From Merdimonas sp963929015 (GTDB lineage Bacteria; Bacillota; Clostridia; Lachnospirales; Lachnospiraceae): a DNA stretch of 64,000 nucleotides. The notes beneath the pieces were generated by a model. That model ran no database searches, was not told the DNA's origin, and saw only the letters and a list, made by a program, of their open reading frames with translations. Positions 33,636 through 42,545 of the stretch are shown one piece after another. The position numbers were made by a program, and so were the translations under genes. The stretch lies in contig NZ_CAWVHE010000012.1 of the NCBI RefSeq assembly GCF_963929015.1, positions 62,001 to 126,000 on the forward strand, given 5' to 3'. Within the stretch, counting starts at the first letter, position 1. The number at the start of each line of letters is the position of its first letter.

Positions 33636-33767
33636 CAAAAATATCAGAGTTATTGGAACTGGAATAGGGGAAACTTTTTGGTACAATGGAGATAAAAAAG
33701 TAAATTTGATCACGGATTTTTTTAGATATTCGAAAAATCAGGATAACTGGTGAAGAGGATTAAGAAA

Positions 33768-33806
33768 ATGAGTTTGGAGTGCTACAGGAAGAAGGTGCGG
33801 CTATGA
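33768..33806 (+). CDS. Possible 12-residue leader frame coupled to the NADAR gene
   Basis: ATG 33768 opens a short frame (MSLECYRKKVRL) that stops at TGA 33804-33806, overlapping the ATG of the NADAR gene in an ATGA arrangement. AAGAGGA stands 12 bases upstream. It may be a leader that couples translation or the decayed 3' end of another gene. Confidence 0.3.
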   Translation: MSLECYRKKVRL

Positions 33807-34342
33807 TATGCTTTCACAACCCGGACGAAGAAAATGGCTATTTGAGCAATTGGTTTCTATCTGAATTCACAGTTTGCGGTATTACATTTTCTTCTATGGA
33901 GCAATATATGATGTATGAAAAGGCGATTTTGTTCAAAGATCAGACAACTGCAGAAAAGATATTGCAGACGGATGATGTGGCGGAAATAAAAGCTTTGGGA
34001 AGGACTGTGCAAAATTTTGATGACAAAATCTGGACAAAAGAAAGAGAAGGTATTGTCTACAATGGTGTGTTAGAGAAATTCCGCCAGAATCCTGAGCTTG
34101 CCGAAAAACTGGAAAAGACAGGGGAAGAAATCATTGCAGAGTGCGCTGTGAAAGACCGGATCTGGGGGATTGGACTTTCCATGAAAGATGATGACAGACT
34201 CAGCATTGATAAATGGAGAGGACAGAATCTGCTGGGCAGAATTTTGATGCGAGTGAGAGAAGATATCAGGCATCAAAATAAAGGGAACCAGATATTTCCA
34301 TCGGGAGAAGGAGAAAATAGATCATGGATCATTTTGAATTAG
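33803..34342 (+). CDS. NADAR-domain protein (YbiA-like)
   Basis: The 179-residue protein is a NADAR/YbiA-type protein. It starts FHNPDEENGYLSNWFLSEFTVCGITFSSMEQYMMYEKA, with the GYLSNW and SxEQYMMYEKA motifs of the domain. It continues with LGRTVQNFDDKIWTKEREGIVYNGVLEKFRQNPEL and ends the domain at DRIWGIGLSMKDDDRLSIDKWRGQNLLGRILMRVRE. NADAR proteins act on ADP-ribosyl or related N-glycosidic bonds; some reverse guanine ADP-ribosylation of DNA. The last 20 or so residues are encoded by the uvrB leader and look like run-on sequence. The stop lies 19 bp inside uvrB, so the two are probably co-transcribed. Confidence 0.88.
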   Translation: MICFHNPDEENGYLSNWFLSEFTVCGITFSSMEQYMMYEKAILFKDQTTAEKILQTDDVAEIKALGRTVQNFDDKIWTKEREGIVYNGVLEKFRQNPELAEKLEKTGEEIIAECAVKDRIWGIGLSMKDDDRLSIDKWRGQNLLGRILMRVREDIRHQNKGNQIFPSGEGENRSWIILN

Positions 34343-36303
34343 TATCAGAATACGCCCCCACCGGCGACCAGCCCCAGGCCATCGCCGACCTGGTCAAAGG
34401 CTTCAAGGAAGGTAACCAGTGTGAGACCCTCCTTGGCGTCACCGGTTCGGGTAAGACTTTCACGATGGCAAATGTCATCCAGCAACTGAATAAACCGACG
34501 TTGATCATCGCCCACAACAAGACCCTGGCGGCCCAGCTCTATGGCGAGTTTAAGGAATTCTTCCCGAATAATGCTGTAGAGTACTTTGTCTCCTACTATG
34601 ATTATTACCAGCCGGAGGCTTACGTCCCCTCCTCAGACACTTACATTGCCAAGGATTCTTCCATCAACGAGGAGATCGACAAGCTCCGGTTGTCTGCCAC
34701 GGCCTCTCTGATCGAGCGGCGGGACGTGATCATCGTATCCAGCGTGTCCTGCATCTATGGTCTGGGTGAACCGGAGAACTTCGAAAAGATGATGGTTTCC
34801 TTGCGCCCGGGTATGCAAAAAGACCGGGATGAGGTGGTGCGTCAGCTGATCGACATTCAGTACGACCGCAATGAGATGGACTTTAAGCGGGGCACTTTCC
34901 GGGTGCGGGGAGATGTGCTGGAGATCATCCCGGCCAATGAGGCGGAGACTGCCGTGCGGGTGGAGTTTTTCGGAGACGAGATCGACCGGATCACCCAGAT
35001 CGACGTGCTCACCGGCGAGATCAAAGGCGAATTGGAGCATGTGGCCATCTTTCCGGCTTCCCACTACGTCGTGCCGGCAGAGCAGATCCGCCGGGCGGCG
35101 GACGCCATTGAAGAAGAGCTGGAAGAAAGGGTTCAGTATTTTAAAAGCGAAGACAAACTGCTGGAGGCCCAGCGGATCGCGGAGCGGACCCATTTTGATA
35201 TTGAAATGTTAAAAGAGACCGGATTTTGTTCCGGCATTGAGAACTATTCCAGACACTTGTCCGGGTTACAGCCGGGGCAGCCGCCTCACACCCTGATGGA
35301 CTATTTCCCCGATGATTTTCTGATCATCATTGACGAGTCCCATAAGACGATCCCGCAGATCGGCGGCATGTATCACGGAGACCAGTCCAGAAAGCGGACT
35401 TTGGTGGATTACGGCTTCCGGCTGCCTTCTGCTCTGGACAACCGGCCCTTAAGTTTTGATGAATTTGAACAGCGGATCGATCAGATCCTGTTTGTATCCG
35501 CTACGCCGGGCCCCTATGAAGAAGAGCATGAACTTCTGCGGGCGGAGCAGGTGATCCGGCCCACCGGCCTTCTGGATCCGAAGGTGGAAGTACGTCCGGT
35601 GGAGGGACAGATCGACGACCTGATCGGGGAGATCAACCGGGAGACTGCGAAGAAACATAAGGTTCTGGTCACCACGCTCACTAAGCGGATGGCAGAAGAC
35701 CTGACCGATTATATGCGTGAGGTCGGCATCCGGGTGAAATATCTCCATTCGGATATCGATACCCTGGAACGGACACAGATCGTGCGGGACATGCGCCTGG
35801 ATGTGTTCGACGTACTGGTGGGCATCAATCTTCTGCGGGAAGGACTGGATATTCCGGAAATCACCCTGGTAGCCATCCTGGATGCGGACAAAGAAGGATT
35901 CCTGCGTTCAGAGACCTCTCTGATCCAGACCATCGGACGTGCAGCCAGAAACTCAGAAGGTCACGTCATTATGTATGCGGATACCATGACGGATTCCATG
36001 CGTCTGGCCATTCAGGAGACGGAGCGCCGGCGCACCGTGCAGATGGCCTACAATGAAGAACACGGCATTACGCCAACCACCATTCAAAAGAGCGTCCGGA
36101 ATCTGATCTCCATTTCAAAGAAAGTGGCGGCGGAAGAGCTGCGGATGGAGAAAGATCCAGAATCCATGAGCAAAAAAGAGCTGGAGAAACTGGCAAAAGA
36201 TCTGGAAAAACAGATGAAGAAGGCTGCCGCAGAGCTGAACTTCGAGGCAGCGGCCGAGCTGCGTGACAAGATGGTTGAAATCAAGAAAAAGATGGCAGAA
36301 TAA
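34324..36303 (+). CDS. uvrB: UvrABC excinuclease subunit B
   Basis: UvrB is the damage-verifying helicase-like subunit of nucleotide excision repair. The 659-residue protein has Walker A GVTGSGKTFTMANVI (about residue 38) and the beta-hairpin region YYDYYQPEAYVP. Helicase motifs include DESHKTIPQIGGMY, LREGLDIPEITLVAILDADKEGFLRS and QTIGRAARN, and the C-terminal UVR motif that binds UvrC is ELNFEAAAELRDKM. The start ATG 34324 lies inside the end of the NADAR gene and has GGGAGAAGGAG upstream. uvrA follows. No LexA-type box is apparent between the NADAR gene and uvrB. Confidence 0.98.
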   Translation: MDHFELVSEYAPTGDQPQAIADLVKGFKEGNQCETLLGVTGSGKTFTMANVIQQLNKPTLIIAHNKTLAAQLYGEFKEFFPNNAVEYFVSYYDYYQPEAYVPSSDTYIAKDSSINEEIDKLRLSATASLIERRDVIIVSSVSCIYGLGEPENFEKMMVSLRPGMQKDRDEVVRQLIDIQYDRNEMDFKRGTFRVRGDVLEIIPANEAETAVRVEFFGDEIDRITQIDVLTGEIKGELEHVAIFPASHYVVPAEQIRRAADAIEEELEERVQYFKSEDKLLEAQRIAERTHFDIEMLKETGFCSGIENYSRHLSGLQPGQPPHTLMDYFPDDFLIIIDESHKTIPQIGGMYHGDQSRKRTLVDYGFRLPSALDNRPLSFDEFEQRIDQILFVSATPGPYEEEHELLRAEQVIRPTGLLDPKVEVRPVEGQIDDLIGEINRETAKKHKVLVTTLTKRMAEDLTDYMREVGIRVKYLHSDIDTLERTQIVRDMRLDVFDVLVGINLLREGLDIPEITLVAILDADKEGFLRSETSLIQTIGRAARNSEGHVIMYADTMTDSMRLAIQETERRRTVQMAYNEEHGITPTTIQKSVRNLISISKKVAAEELRMEKDPESMSKKELEKLAKDLEKQMKKAAAELNFEAAAELRDKMVEIKKKMAE

Positions 36304-36304
36304 T

Positions 36305-36332
36305 ACAGACCGGATAACACAGACCGGATAAC
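36305..36332 (+). repeat. Two 14-bp tandem repeats between uvrB and uvrA
   Basis: ACAGACCGGATAAC occurs twice in tandem, followed by ACAGAC. It fills most of the short intergenic spacer. No function is apparent; probably replication slippage. Confidence 0.7.
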
Positions 36333-36381
36333 ACAGACAAATCATACAGAAATGAGAATGTCAGAACAGAAAGGATTACAC

Positions 36382-39222
36382 ATGCAAGATACAGAGAAAA
36401 AGCATTTTATCAAGATCAGAGGGGCCAACGAGCACAATCTGAAAAACATTGATCTGGATATTCCCAGAGAAGAACTGGTGGTGCTGACCGGGCTGTCCGG
36501 CTCCGGCAAGTCTTCTCTGGCGTTTGATACGATTTATGCAGAAGGACAGAGGCGGTATATGGAGTCTCTGTCTTCCTATGCGAGACAGTTCCTGGGACAG
36601 ATGGAAAAACCGGACGTAGAGAGCATTGAAGGACTGCCTCCGGCGATTTCCATTGATCAGAAATCCACCAACCGCAATCCCAGGTCCACGGTGGGGACAG
36701 TGACGGAAATCTATGATTATTTCCGCCTTCTCTATGCCAGAGTGGGGATTCCCCACTGTCCGAAGTGCGGTAAAGAGATTAAAAAGCAGACCGTAGATCA
36801 GATGGTGGATCAGATCATGGAACTGCCGGAACGGACCAGGATCCAGCTGCTGGCGCCGGTTGTCCGGGGACGGAAAGGAACCCACGCCAAGCTTCTGGAC
36901 CGGGCCAAGAAGAGCGGCTATGTCCGGGTGCGGGTGGACGGCAATCTCTATGAGCTGTCCGAGGAGATCCAGCTGGACAAAAATATCAAGCACAACATTG
37001 AGATCATTGTAGACCGTCTGGTGGTAAAAGAAGGCATTGAACAGCGGCTCACCGATTCCATTGAGACAGTGCTGGGACTGGCGGAAGGCCTGCTGATCGT
37101 GGATGTGATCGGTGGAGAGCCGATCCAGTTCAGCCAGAGCTTTTCTTGTCCGGACTGCGGCATCAGCATTGAAGAGATCGAGCCCAGAAGCTTTTCCTTT
37201 AACAACCCCTTTGGCGCCTGTCCGGAGTGTTTCGGCCTGGGGTATAAAATGGAATTCGATATTGATCTGATCATCCCGGACAAATCTTTAAGTATCCGGG
37301 AGGGCGCCATTACGGTAATGGGCTGGCAGTCCTGTACGGATCCTAAGAGTTTTACCTATGCGATCCTGGACGCCCTGAGTAAAGAATACAAATTTTCCCT
37401 GGACACGCCATTTGGCAAATACCCAAAAAAGATCCAGGATGTGATCATACATGGCACCGGCGGGAAAGAAGTCAAGGTTTATTACCGGGGGCAGCGGGGA
37501 GAAGGCGTCTATGACGTGGCCTTTGAAGGCCTGCTGAAAAATGTGGAGCGGCGTTACCGGGAGACATCGTCCGAGACCATGAAAGCAGAATACGAAGAAT
37601 TCATGCGGATCACGCCCTGCCATGCCTGCAAAGGGCAGAGACTGAAGCCGGGCGCTCTGGCGGTAACGGTGGGCGGCAAGAATATTGCGGAAGTGACGGC
37701 TCTTTCTGTGGAACGTCTGCAGAGATTCCTGGATAAGCTGAAGCTGAATAAGCACCAGATGATGATCGGCGGCCAGATCCTGAAAGAAATCAAGGCAAGG
37801 ATTCAGTTTCTCATGGATGTGGGCCTGGATTATCTGACCCTGGCCCGGGCCACTGGCACCCTCTCCGGCGGAGAGGCACAGAGGATCCGCCTGGCCACTC
37901 AGATTGGTTCCGGTCTGGTGGGCGTGGCGTATATTCTGGACGAGCCAAGCATTGGTCTTCACCAGAGGGATAACGATAAGCTCCTTGCCACCCTGAAGCA
38001 TTTGCGGGATCTGGGCAATTCCGTGATCGTGGTAGAGCATGACGAGGATACCATGCTGGAAGCGGACCATATCGTGGACATCGGCCCGGGCGCTGGCGAG
38101 CACGGCGGAGAAGTGGTGGCAGAAGGCACGGCAAAAGATATTATGGCGAATAAAAATTCCATTACCGGCGCATACCTAAGTGGAAGGATCAAGATCCCGG
38201 TGCCGGACCACCGGGCAAAACCCACCGGCTGGCTGAAGGTGACAGGGGCCAGAGAAAACAATCTGAAAAATATTGATGTCAAGTTCCCGCTGGGGGTTAT
38301 GACCTGTGTGACCGGCGTATCCGGGTCAGGGAAATCTTCACTTGTAAATGAAATTCTTTACAAACGACTGGCAAGAGACCTGAACCGCGCCAGAGTGATC
38401 CCGGGAAAGCATAAGGACATTCAGGGGATAGAAAAGTTAGATAAGGTCATCAATATTGATCAGTCCCCCATCGGACGGACGCCCAGATCCAATCCGGCCA
38501 CCTATACCGGAGTTTTCGACCTGATCCGGGAACTGTTCGCGGCCACGCCGGACGCCAAAGCAAGAGGCTATCAGAAAGGCCGGTTCAGCTTTAATGTCAA
38601 AGGCGGACGATGTGAAGCCTGCAGCGGAGACGGGATCTTAAAGATTGAGATGCACTTCCTTCCGGATGTATATGTGCCCTGCGAGGTATGTAAGGGAAAG
38701 CGGTACAACCGGGAAACGCTGGAAGTGAAATATAAAGGGAAAAGTATTTATGATGTATTAAATATGACGGTGGAAGAGGCTCTGCATTTCTTTGAACATG
38801 TGCCGTCGATCCGGAGGAAAATGGAGACCCTGTATGATGTGGGGCTGTCTTACATCCGCCTGGGGCAGCCCTCCACTACCCTGTCCGGCGGAGAGGCGCA
38901 AAGGATCAAGCTGGCGGCGGAGCTTAGCAAGCGCAGCACCGGAAGGACGGTCTATATTCTGGATGAGCCCACTACCGGTCTTCATTTTGCAGACGTACAC
39001 AAGCTGACGGAGATCCTTCACCGGCTGTCTGCAGACGGCAACACTGTGATCGTCATCGAGCACAACCTGGATGTGATCAAAACGGCCGATTATATCATAG
39101 ATATCGGTCCGGAAGGTGGGGAAAAGGGCGGCACTGTCATCGCCACAGGAACGCCGGAGGAAGTGGCGGAAAATCCGGTCTCCTATACCGGAAAATACAT
39201 TGGCGCGGCCCTGAAAAAATAG
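36382..39222 (+). CDS. uvrA: UvrABC excinuclease subunit A
   Basis: UvrA is the dimeric ABC-type ATPase that finds DNA lesions and loads UvrB. Both ATP cassettes are complete: Walker A GLSGSGKSSLAFDT near the N-terminus and GVSGSGKSSLVN in the second half, each with LSGGEAQRI signatures. Zinc-binding cysteines are seen in CPKCG, CPDCG..CPEC and CEACSGDG..CEVCKGKR. I choose ATG 36382 (MQDTEKKHFIKIRGANEHNL), six bases after AAGGA, rather than ATGs at 36352 and 36358, which lack one. The length is 946 residues. It forms an operon with uvrB. Confidence 0.97.
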   Translation: MQDTEKKHFIKIRGANEHNLKNIDLDIPREELVVLTGLSGSGKSSLAFDTIYAEGQRRYMESLSSYARQFLGQMEKPDVESIEGLPPAISIDQKSTNRNPRSTVGTVTEIYDYFRLLYARVGIPHCPKCGKEIKKQTVDQMVDQIMELPERTRIQLLAPVVRGRKGTHAKLLDRAKKSGYVRVRVDGNLYELSEEIQLDKNIKHNIEIIVDRLVVKEGIEQRLTDSIETVLGLAEGLLIVDVIGGEPIQFSQSFSCPDCGISIEEIEPRSFSFNNPFGACPECFGLGYKMEFDIDLIIPDKSLSIREGAITVMGWQSCTDPKSFTYAILDALSKEYKFSLDTPFGKYPKKIQDVIIHGTGGKEVKVYYRGQRGEGVYDVAFEGLLKNVERRYRETSSETMKAEYEEFMRITPCHACKGQRLKPGALAVTVGGKNIAEVTALSVERLQRFLDKLKLNKHQMMIGGQILKEIKARIQFLMDVGLDYLTLARATGTLSGGEAQRIRLATQIGSGLVGVAYILDEPSIGLHQRDNDKLLATLKHLRDLGNSVIVVEHDEDTMLEADHIVDIGPGAGEHGGEVVAEGTAKDIMANKNSITGAYLSGRIKIPVPDHRAKPTGWLKVTGARENNLKNIDVKFPLGVMTCVTGVSGSGKSSLVNEILYKRLARDLNRARVIPGKHKDIQGIEKLDKVINIDQSPIGRTPRSNPATYTGVFDLIRELFAATPDAKARGYQKGRFSFNVKGGRCEACSGDGILKIEMHFLPDVYVPCEVCKGKRYNRETLEVKYKGKSIYDVLNMTVEEALHFFEHVPSIRRKMETLYDVGLSYIRLGQPSTTLSGGEAQRIKLAAELSKRSTGRTVYILDEPTTGLHFADVHKLTEILHRLSADGNTVIVIEHNLDVIKTADYIIDIGPEGGEKGGTVIATGTPEEVAENPVSYTGKYIGAALKK

Positions 39223-39267
39223 TGTCGAACTGCGCTGACGCTTTCAAAAGAATTAAGGAAATAAGTC

Positions 39268-39296
39268 TTTCCATTTTTTTGAAATTTGATTATAAT
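39268..39296 (+). promoter_or_regulatory. Promoter of the mreB-like gene
   Basis: TTTCCA (39268-39273), a 17-nt spacer and perfect TATAAT (39291-39296), about 50 bp before the start. Confidence 0.6.
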
Positions 39297-39345
39297 GGAA
39301 CGTGCACAAAAGAGAGCAAGACAGCAAGACGAAAGGGGAATAAGG

Positions 39346-40335
39346 ATGTCAGCAGATATCGGGATTGATCTGGGGACTGCCAGCGTACTGGTCTATGTAA
39401 AAGGAAAAGGCGTGATCTTAAAAGAGCCGTCTGTAGTGGCTTATGACAGGGATGCGGGAGCGATCAGAGCCATCGGCGAAGAAGCAAGGCTCATGCTTGG
39501 GAGAACGCCGGGAAATATTATCGCGGTGCGTCCGCTGCGCCAGGGCGTCATCTCGGACTATACCGTGACAGAAAAAATGATCAAATATTTCGTACAGAAG
39601 GCTCTGGGGAAACGGACCTTTAAAAAGCCCCGTATCAGTATCTGCGTGCCAAGCGGCGTAACGGAGGTGGAGCGCAAGGCAGTAGAGGAGGCCGCATATG
39701 CGGCAGGCGCCCGGGAAGTGATCCTGATCGAGGAGCCGGTAGCGGCTGCGATCGGAGCGGGGATCGATATCTCCAGACCCTGTGGCAACATGATCGTGGA
39801 TATCGGAGGCGGCACTTCGGATATTGCAGTGATCTCTCTTGGCGGTACGGTAGTGAACACATCCCTGAAGCTTGCGGGGGATGATTTTGATGAAGCCATT
39901 GTCCGCTTCGTGCGGAAAAAGCATAATCTTCTGATCGGAGAGCGGACGGCGGAGGACATTAAGATCAAGATCGGGACAACCTATCCGCTGATCGAAGAAG
40001 AATCCATGGAAGTCCGGGGGAGAAATCTGGTAACCGGCCTTCCAAAGACGGTGACCATTACCTCGTCGGAGACAGAAGAGGCTCTTCGAGAGCCTGCGGG
40101 ACAGATCGTGGAGGCTGTGATCGGCGTGCTGGAACGTACTCCGCCGGAACTGTCTGCAGATATTCTGGACCGGGGGATCATGCTGACCGGAGGAGGAGCC
40201 ATGCTCAGAGGACTGGAAGAGCTGATCGAAGAGAAAACGGGTATCAACACCATGACGGCGGACGAACCGATGCAGGTGGTAGCTATCGGCACGGGGCAGT
40301 TCGTAGAGTTTACAGGCGGGCGAAAAGAATACTAA
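39346..40335 (+). CDS. Rod shape-determining protein, MreB/Mbl family
   Basis: This actin-like cytoskeletal ATPase organises lateral cell-wall synthesis. The 329-residue protein has phosphate-1 motif GIDLGTASVLVYVKGKG, connect-1 EEPVAAAIGAG, phosphate-2 IVDIGGGTSDIAVISLGG, adenosine-binding LTGGGAMLRGLEELI and the MreB-typical SGVTEVERKAVEEAAYAAGARE. I choose ATG 39346 (MSADIGIDLG) over an in-frame ATG at 39286 that lies in the promoter. No mreC or mreD follows, so it is a stand-alone paralogue (Mbl/MreBH-like) rather than the mreBCD copy. It overlaps recD2 by one base. Confidence 0.93.
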   Translation: MSADIGIDLGTASVLVYVKGKGVILKEPSVVAYDRDAGAIRAIGEEARLMLGRTPGNIIAVRPLRQGVISDYTVTEKMIKYFVQKALGKRTFKKPRISICVPSGVTEVERKAVEEAAYAAGAREVILIEEPVAAAIGAGIDISRPCGNMIVDIGGGTSDIAVISLGGTVVNTSLKLAGDDFDEAIVRFVRKKHNLLIGERTAEDIKIKIGTTYPLIEEESMEVRGRNLVTGLPKTVTITSSETEEALREPAGQIVEAVIGVLERTPPELSADILDRGIMLTGGGAMLRGLEELIEEKTGINTMTADEPMQVVAIGTGQFVEFTGGRKEY

Positions 40336-42545
40336 TGGAAAAAATCAAAGGATTTGTAGAGCATATTGTATACCGGAACGACGACAACGGGTATACGGTA
40401 TTTCATCTGAATAACAAAGACGGAGAAGTGACCTGCGTGGGAAATTTTCATTTCATCGAGGAAGGCGAGCTTTTGGAGATGGAAGGAGAATATACCACGC
40501 ATAAACTTTATGGACTCCAGTTTGCGGCGAAAACGGCCAGAGTCTGCGAACCGGAGGATCTGGCTTCCATTGAGCGGTATCTGGGTTCCGGAGCGATCAA
40601 AGGGATCGGCGCGGCGCTGGCGGGCCGCATTGTGAAAAAGTTCCGGGAGGATACATTCCGGATCATCGAGGAAGAGCCGGAAAGACTTGCGGAGATCAAA
40701 GGGATCAGCGAGAGGAAAGCCAGAGAGATCGCAGTTCAGGCAGAAGAAAAAAAGGAAATGCGGGAGATCATGCTGTATCTTCAGAAATACGGCATCTCCA
40801 TTGCACTAGCTGTAAAGATCTGTCAGAGGTATGGAAGAGGCGTCTACCGGGTGATTGAGGAAAATCCCTACCGTCTGGCCGATGATGTGGCGGGCGTGGG
40901 GTTTCAGACTGCCGATGAGATTGCGGCCAGGGTGGGGATCCATGCGGATTCAGACTTCCGGATCCGCAGCGGCATCTTCTATACCCTGATGCAGAGCATC
41001 GCGGAGGGACATGTCTACCTGACCCGGGACGTACTGCTCTGGCGGGCGGGCAGACTGCTGGGAGTAGAGATCTCTCATATAGAAACTTATCTTATGGATC
41101 TTGCCATGGAAAAGAAAGTGGTGCTCAAGGAAGGCGAAGACGGGGGCCGGGTCTATGCGGCGCATTTTTATTATATGGAGCTGAATGTGGCAAAAATGCT
41201 GCACGACCTGAATATATCGGATCAGGTGCCGGAAGAAAGGATCCTGGAGCGGCTGGAAAAGATCGAGGATAACACCGGGCTGATCCTGGATGAGATGCAA
41301 AGAAAAGCGGTGACAGAGGCAGTGAAGCGGGGGATCCTGGTTTTGACCGGAGGACCGGGAACAGGCAAGACTACCACCATCAATGCCATGATCCGTTTTT
41401 TTGAAAGCGAAGGGATGACCATCCTTCTGGCTGCGCCCACCGGAAGGGCGGCAAAGCGGATGACAGAAACCACCGGATACGAGGCTTCCACCATCCACCG
41501 GCTTCTGGAGGTAAGCGGAGGCCCAGAGGAAGAGGCGTCCGGAGGCTTCCAGAGAAATGAGGAACATCCTCTGGATACAGACGTGCTGATCATCGATGAA
41601 GTGTCTATGGTAGACCTGCCACTGATGAATGCGCTGTTGAAAGCGGTGGTTCCAGGCACCCGTCTGATCCTGGTTGGGGATCAGAACCAGCTTCCAAGCG
41701 TAGGGCCGGGCAGTGTATTGAAAGACATTATTGATTCCGGCTGTTTTCCGGTGGTCATGCTGACCAGGATCTTCCGGCAGGCCGGGGAGAGCGACATCGT
41801 GGTCAATGCCCACAAGATCAACCGGGGAGAACCGGTGCTGCTGGATAACAAAAGTCAGGATTTCTTTTTCCTGAAACGCCAGGAGCCGGATGTGATCATC
41901 AGCGTGATCCTGACGCTGATCCAGAAAAAACTGCCGGGGTATGTAGGGGCCACTCCATATGATATCCAGGTGCTGACGCCGATGCGAAAGGGGCTTCTGG
42001 GCGTGGAGCGCCTGAATAAGATCCTGCAGCAGTATCTCAACCCGCCGGGGCCTGAGAAAAATGAAAGAGAGTCCGGGGATCATCTGTTCCGGGAAGGGGA
42101 CAAGGTGATGCAGATCAAAAATAATTATCAGCTGGAATGGGAAATCCGTACAAAGTACGGACTTGTGATTGACAAAGGACAGGGGATCTTTAACGGAGAT
42201 ATGGGCATTGTGCGGACGATCAATGCTTATGAAGAGACTCTGACCGTGGAGTACGATGAACACAGGCTGGTGACTTACCCATACACGATGCTGGATGAAC
42301 TGGAGCTATCTTACGCCATTACTGTACATAAGTCCCAGGGAAGCGAATATCCGGCGGTGGTGGTCCCTCTTTTACAGGGACCCAGGCAGCTGTACCACAG
42401 AAATCTTCTGTATACGGCAGTCACACGGGCAAAAAAGTGTGTAACACTGGTGGGGAGCGAGGCGGTTTTTCAGGAGATGATCCGCAATAACCAGGATCAG
42501 AAGCGAAATACCAGCCTGGCAGAGAAAATTCAGGAATTTCTATGA
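40335..42545 (+). CDS. recD2: ATP-dependent RecD2-like DNA helicase
   Basis: RecD2 is a 5'-3' SF1B helicase found in bacteria independently of RecBC and is linked to DNA repair and replication fork stability. The 736-residue protein has the RecD2 N-terminal region (about 1-200) with helix-hairpin-helix-like IKGIGAALAGRIV and IKGISERKAREIA. Walker A is GGPGTGKTTTINAMI (about residue 340) and Walker B LIIDEVSMVDLP. Motif III has LVGDQNQLPSVGPG, and the C-terminal motif is AITVHKSQGSEYPAVVVPL. It begins one base before the end of the mreB-like gene and overlaps the comFC-like gene by four bases. Confidence 0.95.
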   Translation: MEKIKGFVEHIVYRNDDNGYTVFHLNNKDGEVTCVGNFHFIEEGELLEMEGEYTTHKLYGLQFAAKTARVCEPEDLASIERYLGSGAIKGIGAALAGRIVKKFREDTFRIIEEEPERLAEIKGISERKAREIAVQAEEKKEMREIMLYLQKYGISIALAVKICQRYGRGVYRVIEENPYRLADDVAGVGFQTADEIAARVGIHADSDFRIRSGIFYTLMQSIAEGHVYLTRDVLLWRAGRLLGVEISHIETYLMDLAMEKKVVLKEGEDGGRVYAAHFYYMELNVAKMLHDLNISDQVPEERILERLEKIEDNTGLILDEMQRKAVTEAVKRGILVLTGGPGTGKTTTINAMIRFFESEGMTILLAAPTGRAAKRMTETTGYEASTIHRLLEVSGGPEEEASGGFQRNEEHPLDTDVLIIDEVSMVDLPLMNALLKAVVPGTRLILVGDQNQLPSVGPGSVLKDIIDSGCFPVVMLTRIFRQAGESDIVVNAHKINRGEPVLLDNKSQDFFFLKRQEPDVIISVILTLIQKKLPGYVGATPYDIQVLTPMRKGLLGVERLNKILQQYLNPPGPEKNERESGDHLFREGDKVMQIKNNYQLEWEIRTKYGLVIDKGQGIFNGDMGIVRTINAYEETLTVEYDEHRLVTYPYTMLDELELSYAITVHKSQGSEYPAVVVPLLQGPRQLYHRNLLYTAVTRAKKCVTLVGSEAVFQEMIRNNQDQKRNTSLAEKIQEFL

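Noticed and set aside
31893..34323. Insertion sequence or integrative element
   Set aside because: No transposase or integrase frame, no convincing terminal repeats and no tRNA attachment site; only foreign-looking cargo remains.
39286..39345. N-terminal extension of the MreB-like protein
   Set aside because: The upstream in-frame ATG lies within the promoter -10 and has no ribosome binding site; MreB proteins start near the DLGT motif.
40950..42263. 437-codon open frame on the minus strand
   Set aside because: It is antisense to recD2 with a His/Gln-rich composition typical of shadow frames.
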